Source: Nocardioides sp.
Lineage (GTDB): Bacteria; Actinomycetota; Actinomycetes; Propionibacteriales; Nocardioidaceae
Direction: 5' to 3'
NCBI RefSeq assembly: GCF_025965415.1
Contig: NZ_JAOPWY010000142.1
Location: 1 to 64,000, forward strand
DNA length: 64,000 nucleotides
The position numbers and the translations under genes are program-made. Below, in pieces: positions 55,696 through 63,588 of this stretch (positions are counted from its first letter, which is position 1; every line of letters starts with the position of its first letter). The notes below the pieces were generated by a model. It worked only from the letters and a program-made list of their open reading frames with translations, ran no database searches and was not told the DNA's origin.

Positions 55696-57692
55696 AGCGC
55701 ACCGGGACGGTCGGCGTCGCCCTCGGCGTTCTCCTCTGCCTCGTGAGTGGGTGCCGCGGCGACTCGCCGATGTCGGCTCCCGACGGCGTCGCCCGGCGGC
55801 CGGAGGCGGCACTCCCCACGGACGTGGTGGTGCCGCTCGTCGAGGCACTGCCCCGTCGCACCCTCGCCCCGCTGCCGGCGAACCGGCTCGCCGACGGGCT
55901 CACGCCCCCCACCAACCGCTGGTTCTCCGGGTTGGTCTTCGGGGACGAGCCCCAGCCGGTCTTCCCGCTGCCGCTCGCCTTCACCCTCGGCCCCCAGGGC
56001 TTCGGGGTCGGGCTGCCGCAGGTGGTCACGTCCGCGGCCGCTGTGGTGGGCAGCCACCAGGAGGACGTCACCGTCACGGTCGCCGGCGTCGCCGAGCAGG
56101 TCGTCGCGGCCTATGACGATGCCTCGTTCACGGTGAGCAGCCGCGACGAGGAGGACGAGGAGCTCGGCCGCACGGTGGTGGCCGAGGGCTCCCCCTTCGT
56201 CAGCCACGTCGCCACGCAGGCCGAGCGGATGACGACCTCGGTGGGGTGGACCCCCACCGGGGACGACCTGTGGACCGCCACGACACCCACGGGCAGCTAC
56301 GGACTGAGCGTCCGCGACGGCGCCGTCGACGGAGACGCCATCGACCTCGACGCGGGCGGGAGTGCCGTCTTCTTCCCGGTGCCGGCCGGCCACGACCCCG
56401 CCGAGCTGGCCGCGTTCGCCGCGCCCGTCACCGGCACCACGACGGCGTACGACGTCGGCGACGGCGAGGTGACGACCTCCCTGACCTACGGCGGTCAGGA
56501 GGCCGCCTTCGTCGTCATGCCGGTCCAGGCGGCGGGCCTGTCCGACGAGGTGACGTGCGACCTGGGGTCGTTCGCCAGTGTGTACGGCGAGCTCCCGGTC
56601 TGCCGCGGACCCGCACTGACCTGGACGGTGCCGCGGCACCGGGCGAGCGCGGGTCTGGACCTGTCCGGTCTGGGCACGACCCAGCGGTCGGAGCTGGCCC
56701 ACCAGGTGGCCGCCGACGTCGCCGGGTCGAGTGCGCCACCCGAGGACACCTACTTCGGCGGGAAGTGGCTCTACCGTCAGGCGCAGCTGCTCGACCTCGC
56801 GTCGCAGGTGGGTGCGACGGAGGCGGAGGACGCAGCGCGCACCTCACTCACGACCACACTCGAGCGGTGGACCGACCCGGCCGGGTGCGAGGAGCGCGCG
56901 ACGCAGTGCTTCCTCCACGATCCCGAGTGGCGGGGGATCGTCGGCCAGACACCCGCGTTCGGTTCCGAGGAGTTCAACGACCACCACTTCCACTACGGCT
57001 ACTTCCTCTACGCCGCCGGCGTCCTGGCCGCCCACGACCCGACGGTGGTCGACCGCCTGCGGCCGGTGATGGACCTGCTCGCCGCGGACATCGCGGGTGG
57101 ATCGGACACGGGCGTGACGCCCCGCCTGCGGGTGTACGACGTGTACGCCGGGCACTCGTGGGCGTCCGGCACCTCCCCCTTCGCCGACGGCAACAACCAG
57201 GAGTCGAGCTCCGAGGCCGTCACGGCGTGGGCCGGGCTGGCGCTGTGGGCGCAGGCGACCGAGGACGCCGACCTCGCCGCCGAGGCCGCGTGGTTGCTGT
57301 CGTCGGAGGCCGCGGCGGCCCGGACGTACTGGACCCAGCCCGACCTTCCCACGGGCTTCGCGCACCAGGTCTTCGGGATCAGCTGGGGCGGCAAGCGCGA
57401 CCACGCCACGTGGTTCTCGTCCGAGGCGTCGGCCGTGCTGGGCATCCAGCTGATCCCGATGAGCCCGTCCGCCGACTACCTCGTCGGCGACCCGGCGCGC
57501 ATCCGCGCAGCGGTGGCGGAGGTCGACGGCTTCCGTGGTCCGCTGGCGGACTACGTGCTGCTCTACTCGGCGCTCGCGGGCGGGACCGAGGCGACGGCCG
57601 CCGTGGCCGACGCGCGCACCCGGCCCGAGGAGTCGATCGACGACGCCGTCAGCCGCAGCTACCTGATGGCCTTCGCGATGACCCGCGAGTGA
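55692..57692 (+). CDS. GH81 endo-beta-1,3-glucanase lipoprotein
   Basis: This 666-residue enzyme starts with GTG at 55692, overlapping the preceding stop, and has a lipoprotein signal with lipobox LVSGC (Cys near residue 20). The GH81 pattern is clear: LTPPTNRWFSGLVFG, FNDHHFHYGYFLYAAGVLAA, SGTSPFADGNNQESSSEAVT (which carries the catalytic glutamate region) and the neighbouring WAGLALWA. GH81 enzymes hydrolyse internal beta-1,3-glucan bonds. Being tethered beside a synthase, it probably trims or releases the nascent glucan, as cellulases do in cellulose operons. The open frame extends far upstream but only as antisense-like composition. Confidence 0.9.
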   Translation: MKRTGTVGVALGVLLCLVSGCRGDSPMSAPDGVARRPEAALPTDVVVPLVEALPRRTLAPLPANRLADGLTPPTNRWFSGLVFGDEPQPVFPLPLAFTLGPQGFGVGLPQVVTSAAAVVGSHQEDVTVTVAGVAEQVVAAYDDASFTVSSRDEEDEELGRTVVAEGSPFVSHVATQAERMTTSVGWTPTGDDLWTATTPTGSYGLSVRDGAVDGDAIDLDAGGSAVFFPVPAGHDPAELAAFAAPVTGTTTAYDVGDGEVTTSLTYGGQEAAFVVMPVQAAGLSDEVTCDLGSFASVYGELPVCRGPALTWTVPRHRASAGLDLSGLGTTQRSELAHQVAADVAGSSAPPEDTYFGGKWLYRQAQLLDLASQVGATEAEDAARTSLTTTLERWTDPAGCEERATQCFLHDPEWRGIVGQTPAFGSEEFNDHHFHYGYFLYAAGVLAAHDPTVVDRLRPVMDLLAADIAGGSDTGVTPRLRVYDVYAGHSWASGTSPFADGNNQESSSEAVTAWAGLALWAQATEDADLAAEAAWLLSSEAAAARTYWTQPDLPTGFAHQVFGISWGGKRDHATWFSSEASAVLGIQLIPMSPSADYLVGDPARIRAAVAEVDGFRGPLADYVLLYSALAGGTEATAAVADARTRPEESIDDAVSRSYLMAFAMTRE

Positions 57693-57725
57693 TCGCGCTC
57701 AGGCCCGGCTGGGACAATCGAGCCC

Positions 57726-58454
57726 GTGACCGCCCCCCGCCGCCCCGGCCTGCTGACCGACCTCGGCGCCGCGGCCCTGGCCCTGGTGCTGGTGGGCATC
57801 GCGGGGTGGCTCGGGATGTGGCAGTACGACGCGTGGCAGGCGAGCCGCGAGGCCGAGGCCCGTGACCTGTCCGCGCTGACGCCGGTGCCGCTGACCGACG
57901 TGATGGGCAACGACGACCCGTTCCCCGCACCCGACCTGGGCCGGCCGGTCGAGGTGGATGGCGAGTGGCTCGACGGCGGCTTCTGGGTCGCGGACCGCGC
58001 GCACGAGGGTGAGGCGGGCTACTGGGCCGTCGCCCCGCTCCTGGTCGGCGACGCCGCGGTGCTCGTCGTACGCGGGTGGGCGCCGGAGCCCGACGACGCG
58101 CTGCTCGCCGCGACGGGGACCGCCGACGTGACCGGGTGGCTGCAGGCGCCCGAGGGGAGCCTGGTCACCGACGACGACCCGAGCGACGACGTGTTCCCCG
58201 AGATCCGTGTCGCCGACGCCGTGCAGCGCGTCGACGTCGACCTCTACTCCGCCTACCTCGTCAGCCAGGAGCCCGCGCAGGGCCTGCAGGCGGCCGCGCT
58301 CGACGCGCTGCCCAGCCCGAGCCGCTTCACCGGGGTCCGCAACCTGCTCTACGCCTTCGAGTGGTGGGTCTTCGGGGCCTTCGCGGCCTTCATCTGGTGG
58401 CGCTGGCGCCGGGACGCGACGGCGCCCGAGCTGCCGTCACCGAGCGCCGGATAG
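57726..58454 (+). CDS. SURF1 family protein (cytochrome c oxidase assembly)
   Basis: This 242-residue protein has the SURF1 topology: one N-terminal membrane helix (LLTDLGAAALALVLVGIAGW) and one at the C-terminus (FEWWVFGAFAAFIWWRWRRD). Between them are RPVEVDGEWL, GYWAVAPLL, VLVVRGWAPEP and DLYSAYLVSQEP. SURF1 assists heme insertion into terminal oxidases. GTG start at 57726. The DUF3817 gene follows after 10 bases. Confidence 0.9.
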   Translation: MTAPRRPGLLTDLGAAALALVLVGIAGWLGMWQYDAWQASREAEARDLSALTPVPLTDVMGNDDPFPAPDLGRPVEVDGEWLDGGFWVADRAHEGEAGYWAVAPLLVGDAAVLVVRGWAPEPDDALLAATGTADVTGWLQAPEGSLVTDDDPSDDVFPEIRVADAVQRVDVDLYSAYLVSQEPAQGLQAAALDALPSPSRFTGVRNLLYAFEWWVFGAFAAFIWWRWRRDATAPELPSPSAG

Positions 58455-58464
58455 GTTGGCCGCC

Positions 58465-58845
58465 GTGTCCCGCAACCTCACCGCCTACCGCGTCATGGCC
58501 ACCGTCGTCGGTGTCCTGCTCGTGGTGCTCATCCTGATCGGCGTCCCGCTCGCCAACTTCGACGGCTCCTCGATGTGGGGCATCTTCGACAGCACTCCCG
58601 CCTGGGTCACCGCGGGCTCCGACGTCAACCAGCTCGGCGAGACGATCACGACCTACCTCGGCGTCGCGCACGGCTGGCTCTACATGATCTTCCTGGTGAG
58701 TGCCTTCCTGCTCTCGCGCCGGGCCGGCTGGAGCCTGCCCTTCACGCTGGTGACGCTGGTGTGCGGCACCGTCCCGATCCTGTCCTTCTGGGCCGAGCAC
58801 CGCGCCACCCGGCGGGTGCGCGCCGAGCACCCCGAGCTGGCCTAG
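58465..58845 (+). CDS. DUF3817 domain membrane protein
   Basis: This 126-residue protein has three membrane segments. NLTAYRVMATVVGVLLVVLI opens the first; GVAHGWLYMIFLVSAFLLSR and the closing WAEHRATRRVRAEHPEL are family hallmarks. Members are common next to SURF1 in actinobacteria; function is unknown. It starts with GTG at 58465. Confidence 0.88.
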   Translation: MSRNLTAYRVMATVVGVLLVVLILIGVPLANFDGSSMWGIFDSTPAWVTAGSDVNQLGETITTYLGVAHGWLYMIFLVSAFLLSRRAGWSLPFTLVTLVCGTVPILSFWAEHRATRRVRAEHPELA

Positions 58846-58863
58846 CCCCCTAGGGTCGGGGGC

Positions 58864-59706
58864 ATGGTCACGGCGTTCGTGCTCGGCGGTGGCGGCGTCC
58901 TCGGCGCCGTCGAGGTCGGCATGCTGCGGGCGCTGCTCGAGCGCGGCATCGTCCCCGACCTCGTCCTCGGCACGAGCGTGGGCGCCCTCAACGGCGCGAT
59001 GGTCGCGCGGCAGCCCGAGCTCGCCGTGATCGACCGGCTCACCGAGCTGTGGGCCGCGACCGCGCAGGGCCGCGAGGTCTACGGCGACAAGCCGCTGCGC
59101 ACGGTCCGCCGGGCCGTCTCGTCCGGCACCCACATCTACTCGTCGGCGCCGCTGCGTCGCCGGCTGGAGGAGGAGCTGGGTGACGCCAGGTTCGAGGACC
59201 TCCCGGTGCGCTTCGAGGTGTGTGCGGCGAGCATCGAGCGCGCGGCCGAGCACTGGTTCACCAGCGGCCCGATCGTGCCCGCGATCCTGGCGAGCGCCGC
59301 CGTACCGGGTCTGCTTCCCCCCGCCGAGATCGACGGCGAGCACTTCCTCGACGGCGGCCTGGTCAACTCGATCCCCGTCAGCCGGGCGGTCGAGCTGGGT
59401 GCGAGCCGCATCTTCGTGCTGCAGGTCGGGCGCATCGACCGGCCGCTCAAGGCACCGACGAAGCCGTGGGAGGTGGCGCGGGTGAGCTTCGAGGTGGCGC
59501 GCCGCCACCGCTTCATGCGCGACATGGCGACCATCCCCGACGGGGTCGAGGCCCACGTGCTCCCCGCCGCGGGCACGTCGGCGCGCGACGACTCGCTGCG
59601 CGCCCACCGGGACTTCGGTGGCGTCGAGGCCCGCATCGACGCGACGTACGACGCCTCGCGGGCCTACCTCGACGGCGCCCTCGGCGCCCGGCCGGACCAG
59701 CCGTGA
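58864..59706 (+). CDS. patatin-like phospholipase
   Basis: This 280-residue serine hydrolase has the oxyanion glycine loop (VLGGGGVLGAVEVGML), nucleophile motif GTSVGALNG (Ser near residue 40) and the catalytic Asp in DGGLVNSIP, forming the Ser-Asp dyad of patatins. Patatins cleave acyl chains from lipids. The PlsC-like acyltransferase begins inside its last codons, pointing to coupled lipid remodelling. Confidence 0.92.
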   Translation: MVTAFVLGGGGVLGAVEVGMLRALLERGIVPDLVLGTSVGALNGAMVARQPELAVIDRLTELWAATAQGREVYGDKPLRTVRRAVSSGTHIYSSAPLRRRLEEELGDARFEDLPVRFEVCAASIERAAEHWFTSGPIVPAILASAAVPGLLPPAEIDGEHFLDGGLVNSIPVSRAVELGASRIFVLQVGRIDRPLKAPTKPWEVARVSFEVARRHRFMRDMATIPDGVEAHVLPAAGTSARDDSLRAHRDFGGVEARIDATYDASRAYLDGALGARPDQP

Positions 59707-60722
59707 ACCACCCGCTGGCCTGGGCCCTGCGGCGCCTGGTGGTCGCACCGGCGGTGATCGGCCTGACCGTGGTGCTGTGGGTGACCCTCCCGGTCTGGCT
59801 CCTCGTCGCGGCCGCGCTCGCGCCGGTGCTGCCCGGCCGCTGGCGGGCGCTGCGCCTGCTGTGGGTCGTCATCCTCTACCTGACGTTCGAGTCCCTGCTC
59901 CTGGCCGTGCTGCTGGGCCTCTGGGTCGCGAGCGGCTTCGGGTGGAGGATCCGCTCGCCCTACTTCGCCGGCATCCACTACGACCTTGTGCAGGGCACGC
60001 TGCTCGTGTTCTTCCGCGAGGCCCGGCGGGTGCTCGCGCTGCGGATCCGCACCGACGGACCGCACCCGGCGCGGGTGCCCGAGCGCCCGGTGCTCGTCAT
60101 GTGCCGCCACGCGGGCCCCGGCGACTCGTTCATCCTGATGTACGCCCTGCTGCACTGGTACCACCGCGAGCCGCGCGTGGTCCTCAAGAACACCCTCGCC
60201 TGGGACCCCGCGATCGACGTGATCCTGCGCCGCATCCCGGCGCGCTTCATCTCGCCCAACCCGGAGGCCGGCGAGGACCTCGAGTCGCAGATCGCCGCGC
60301 TCGCCACGGACCTCGACGACAACGACGCCTTCGTGATCTTCCCCGAGGGCGGCAACTTCACCGCGGGCCGGCGCGACAAGGCGATCGCGAGGCTCCGCAA
60401 GCTCGGCCTGGAGCGGATGGCCGTGCGCGCCGAGGAGATGACTCACGTGCTGGCGCCCCGGCCCGGCGGCGTACTGGCCGCGCTCGAGGCCGCGCCGGAC
60501 GCCGACGTGCTCGTGGTCGCCCACACCGGGCTCGACCACCTCGTCACGGTCAGCGACCTGTGGCGCTCGCTGCCGATGGACAAGCAGATCACCATGCGGT
60601 GGTGGGAGGTCTCGCGCGCGGAGATCCCCGAGGACCGCGACGCGCGCATCGACTGGCTCTACGGCTGGTGGGAGCGGGTCGACGACTGGATCGAGGACAA
60701 CCGCGTCACGCCCGTGGAATGA
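59703..60722 (+). CDS. PlsC-like 1-acylglycerol-3-phosphate acyltransferase family
   Basis: This 339-residue protein has two N-terminal membrane segments (about 12-40 and 50-80), then the acyltransferase motifs CRHAGPGDS (H-x4-D) near residue 136 and VIFPEGGNFT near 213. The family moves acyl groups onto glycerolipids. The GTG start at 59703 overlaps the patatin stop by 4 bases. Its pairing with a phospholipase suggests an acyl exchange cycle. Confidence 0.88.
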   Translation: MNHPLAWALRRLVVAPAVIGLTVVLWVTLPVWLLVAAALAPVLPGRWRALRLLWVVILYLTFESLLLAVLLGLWVASGFGWRIRSPYFAGIHYDLVQGTLLVFFREARRVLALRIRTDGPHPARVPERPVLVMCRHAGPGDSFILMYALLHWYHREPRVVLKNTLAWDPAIDVILRRIPARFISPNPEAGEDLESQIAALATDLDDNDAFVIFPEGGNFTAGRRDKAIARLRKLGLERMAVRAEEMTHVLAPRPGGVLAALEAAPDADVLVVAHTGLDHLVTVSDLWRSLPMDKQITMRWWEVSRAEIPEDRDARIDWLYGWWERVDDWIEDNRVTPVE

Positions 60723-60726
60723 CGAC

Positions 60727-60780
60727 GGGCGGTGCCCCACCCACGGTCCCGGCTCGCGGGACGTGGGCGGGACACCGCCC
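60727..60780 (+). terminator. bidirectional hairpin terminator
   Basis: GGGCGGTG and CACCGCCC form the base, with CCCAC/GTGGG and GTCCC/GGGAC pairs inside and a GGCTCGC loop. It sits between the converging acyltransferase and coiled-protein genes. Confidence 0.8.
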
Positions 60781-60799
60781 GGAGCGGTGAGCCGTGGCG

Positions 60800-61552
60800 C
60801 TACTTCTTGTGCGGCACGTCGTCGATGTCGATGACCTCCGCGGGCTCGTCGGGCGTGGTCGCCTCGTGGGCTTCCTCGACCGAGTCGCTGATCGCCTCGC
60901 CGGGAGCGCCGCCACCGATGTCGTCGGAGGCTGGCGGGTCGACGGTCACGACGTCGTCGGCCGAGACGTCCTCGCCCGGCAGCGGGTCGGTGAGCGGGTC
61001 ACCGGTGATCGTCGTGGTCGCCGGTGTGACGGGAGCCGCAGGGGCTGCCGGCGACGGCTTGGGCGGTGCGGGCGGGACGTAGGTCGACTGCCAGTGGGCG
61101 TTGTCGTCCTGCTTGGCGCGCAGCTTGCTGAAGATGACACCACCGATGGCCAGCAGGCCACCGAGGAGCAGGACCTTCTTGAGCTTGCAGCCCCTGGGCT
61201 CGGGCTCGATGCCCCGGAGCTCGGCGACCTTGGCTGCAGCCAGGTCGCGGCTGGCCGACGCCCGCTCGGCCGCGAGGGCTGCGCCCACGGAGGCCTTGTC
61301 GGCGGCGGTGGCCCGGGCCTCGGCGATGAGCGGCGCGGCCTTGTCGCGGGCCTCGGACGCCTTCTCCGCGGCGAGGGCGCGGCCCTCGGCGATCAGGGGG
61401 GTGGCCTTGTCGCGAGCGTCGGCGAGAGCGGGTCCGGCCTTGTCCACCGTCTGCTCCCACGCAGACTCCAGCTGGGGGAGAACGGTCTCCGAGAGCTGCT
61501 CGACATAGTCGTGGGCCCGGTCCATGAGGGACTTCTTGCGGCCGAAGGGCAT
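60800..61552 (-). CDS. Ala/Asp-rich helical protein with one membrane segment
   Basis: This 250-residue protein begins MPFGRKKSLMDRAHDYVEQL, then has Ala-rich 11-residue-type helical repeats (DKATPLIAEGRALAAEKASE, DKAAPLIAEARATAADKASV) over about residues 35-110. A membrane segment follows near 125-145 (KVLLLGGLLAIGGVIFSKL), then an acidic Pro-rich tail. Similar small helical membrane proteins are found beside cyclophilin and rhomboid genes in Nocardioidaceae. I know of no defined function. LEA-like or apolipoprotein-like amphipathic helices are a fair structural description. Confidence 0.7.
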   Translation of the reverse strand: MPFGRKKSLMDRAHDYVEQLSETVLPQLESAWEQTVDKAGPALADARDKATPLIAEGRALAAEKASEARDKAAPLIAEARATAADKASVGAALAAERASASRDLAAAKVAELRGIEPEPRGCKLKKVLLLGGLLAIGGVIFSKLRAKQDDNAHWQSTYVPPAPPKPSPAAPAAPVTPATTTITGDPLTDPLPGEDVSADDVVTVDPPASDDIGGGAPGEAISDSVEEAHEATTPDEPAEVIDIDDVPHKK

Positions 61553-61738
61553 GCGTGACCTCCTCTTTCAGTGTGACTCCATCTCACCATGCCGACCCTG
61601 AGCCGACCAGCCCCGTCCGGGTGAGTCACCGACGGGCGACGTCGTACGCCGTCACGCCGGGCGCCCTGCGTGGGGTCGGGGTGGGTCCGGCGTGGCAGGA
61701 TCGAGGCGCACACGACACAGATCTGAGAGGCACATCCC

Positions 61739-62251
61739 ATGGCCGACCTGAAGGCGACCCTGAAGACCAACCGGGGCGACATCGTCATCAACCTGTTCCC
61801 CCACCACGCACCCGAGACCGTCGAGAACTTCGTCGGGCTCGCGGAGGGCACCAAGGACTACCGCGACGACGCCGGTCGCAGCGGCGAGAAGTACTACGAC
61901 GGCCTCGGCTTCCACCGCGTCATCGACGGCTTCATGATCCAGGGCGGCTGCCCCCTCGGCACCGGCACCGGCGGCCCGGGCTACACGTTCAAGGACGAGA
62001 TCCACCCCGAGCTCGTCTTCGACAAGCCCTACCTGCTCGCGATGGCCAACGCCGGCCCGGGCACCAACGGCTCGCAGTTCTTCATCACCGTCGGCGCCAC
62101 CCCGTGGCTCAACCGCAAGCACACGATCTTCGGTGAGGTCGCCGACCAGGCGGGCCGCGACGTCGTCGACGCGATCGCCACCACCCCGACCGGTGCGGGT
62201 GACCGACCGGTCGAGCCGGTGGTCATCGAGTCCGTCACCATCGAGCGCTGA
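61739..62251 (+). CDS. peptidyl-prolyl cis-trans isomerase, cyclophilin type
   Basis: This is a 170-residue single-domain cyclophilin without signal peptide, so cytoplasmic. FHRVIDGFMIQGG carries the catalytic Arg and Phe; NAGPGTNGSQFFIT and LNRKHTIFGEV complete the active site. The order cyclophilin, rhomboid, crgA is conserved near the origin in actinobacteria. ATG at 61739. Confidence 0.95.
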   Translation: MADLKATLKTNRGDIVINLFPHHAPETVENFVGLAEGTKDYRDDAGRSGEKYYDGLGFHRVIDGFMIQGGCPLGTGTGGPGYTFKDEIHPELVFDKPYLLAMANAGPGTNGSQFFITVGATPWLNRKHTIFGEVADQAGRDVVDAIATTPTGAGDRPVEPVVIESVTIER

Positions 62252-62286
62252 CCGACTCCTGATCCCGACCTGATCGCCATCAGCTG

Positions 62287-63240
62287 ATGACCCAGTCGTC
62301 CGAGGGCCAGGCCGCGACCGGGGTGCCGACGTGCTACCGGCACCCCGATCGCGAGACCTGGATCCGCTGCCAGCGGTGCGAGAAGCCGATCTGCCCCGAC
62401 TGCATGCGCGACGCCGCCGTGGGCTTCCAGTGCCCCGACTGCGTCAAGGCGGCCAACAAGGGCTCACGGCAGAACCGCGCCATGTACGGCGGCGAGCGCA
62501 GCGCCGACCCGCGGCTGACGACGTACGTCCTGATCGGCATCAACGCCGTCGTCTGGCTCGCCATCACGGCGACCGGCGGGCGGCTGTCCCGGGTGGTCGA
62601 CCTGCTGGCCCTCGCGCCGATCGGCCGGTGCGGCTCGACGTCCACGCCCAGCCAGTACTACCCGAGCATCACCGACTCCCGGGTCTGCGAGCAGGCCACC
62701 TCCGGTGACGGCATCTGGCACGCGGGCGTCGCCGACGGCGCCTGGTGGCAGCTCGTCACGAGCGCGTTCACCCACGTGGAGATCTGGCACGTGGCGATGA
62801 ACATGTTCGCCCTCTTCGTCTTCGGCCCCGCGCTCGAGGGCATCGTCGGGCGCGCCCGCTTCCTGGCCATCTACCTCGTCAGCGCCGTCGCCTCGTCCGT
62901 GCTGGTGCTCTACCTCGCCGGCCCCGGCTCCAGCACCGTGGGCGCCTCCGGCGCGCTCTTCGGCCTGCTCGGCGCCCTGCTGGTCACCGCCAAGAAGGCC
63001 CGGCTCAACTCCCAGTGGCTCATGCAGAACCTGGTCATCGGCGTCGTCATCAGCGTCGTCGGCTGGCGCCTCATCTCATGGCAGGGCCACCTCGGTGGCT
63101 TCCTCGGCGGCGTCGTGACGGCCGCGATCATCGCCTACGCGCCGAAGTCCAACCGCTCGGTGATCCAGTGGGGCGGGCTCGGCCTGTTCACAGTCGTCCT
63201 GCTGGCGCTCGCCGTCGTGCGCGCCGGCACGCTCGTCTGA
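62287..63240 (+). CDS. rhomboid family intramembrane serine protease with zinc-finger N-terminus
   Basis: This 317-residue protein has a B-box-like N-terminal zinc motif (CYRHPDRETWIRCQRCEKPI, with four more Cys up to residue 60), then six or seven membrane segments. The catalytic Ser is in VGASGALFGLLGALL and the catalytic His in GHLGGFLGGV. HVAMNMFALFVFGPALE supplies the HN motif. Rhomboids cut transmembrane helices of other proteins. The zinc-bearing N-terminus is usual for the actinobacterial orthologue. Confidence 0.93.
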   Translation: MTQSSEGQAATGVPTCYRHPDRETWIRCQRCEKPICPDCMRDAAVGFQCPDCVKAANKGSRQNRAMYGGERSADPRLTTYVLIGINAVVWLAITATGGRLSRVVDLLALAPIGRCGSTSTPSQYYPSITDSRVCEQATSGDGIWHAGVADGAWWQLVTSAFTHVEIWHVAMNMFALFVFGPALEGIVGRARFLAIYLVSAVASSVLVLYLAGPGSSTVGASGALFGLLGALLVTAKKARLNSQWLMQNLVIGVVISVVGWRLISWQGHLGGFLGGVVTAAIIAYAPKSNRSVIQWGGLGLFTVVLLALAVVRAGTLV

Positions 63241-63318
63241 GCCGCTCGCTCCTCTGGCACACCGCATTCCGCCTGGCCCCCGCCCCGCGTCGTACGACGT
63301 GGTGGCGGGGGCCGACCT

Positions 63319-63395
63319 TTACCCACAGGTGTGTACACACCTGTGGATAACTACATGCGTGTAATTCTCCACAAGCGTTCTCCACAGTGTGGAAA
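63319..63395 (+). promoter_or_regulatory. cluster of DnaA-box-like sites with a 32-bp palindrome
   Basis: Bases 63319-63350 form a palindrome with one mismatch; its arms contain TTACCCACA and, reversed, a perfect DnaA box TTATCCACA. TTCTCCACA follows at 63365-63373 and 63378-63386, and TGTGGAAA (reverse strand) at 63388-63395. Five candidate sites in 77 bp is far above chance. Confidence 0.5.
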
Positions 63396-63409
63396 TCCGC
63401 TCGCCTGCA

Positions 63410-63465
63410 CGAGCGGTGGTCCAGCCACAGTCCTGACGACGGGAATGTGGCTCCACCACCGCTCG
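63410..63465 (+). terminator. large hairpin 1 downstream of rhomboid gene
   Basis: CGAGCGGTGGT pairs with ACCACCGCTCG and AGCCACA with TGTGGCT around a 16-nt loop. Both stems are perfect apart from a 2-base internal bulge on each side. Confidence 0.6.
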
Positions 63466-63495
63466 CGGAGGGGGGCGGGGCGGCCCCGAAATCGA

Positions 63496-63555
63496 CTCGA
63501 GCGGTGAGAGAGACGCCTTCCCTTCCCCAGGAAGGCGCCTCACTCACCGCTCGAG
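63496..63555 (+). terminator. large hairpin 2, bidirectional, before crgA end
   Basis: CTCGAGCGGTGAG (63496-63508) pairs with CTCACCGCTCGAG (63543-63555), and CGCCTTCC with GGAAGGCG inside. It stands between converging rhomboid and crgA genes. Confidence 0.75.
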
Positions 63556-63588
63556 GCGCGGGACCCGATCACCGGGCCGAAGGAGAAC

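Noticed and set aside
63319-63395. Calling the DnaA-box cluster the chromosomal origin
   Set aside because: oriC in these genomes lies beside dnaA/dnaN, expected to the left of recF; the sites here are few and AT content is not clearly raised over a long stretch.
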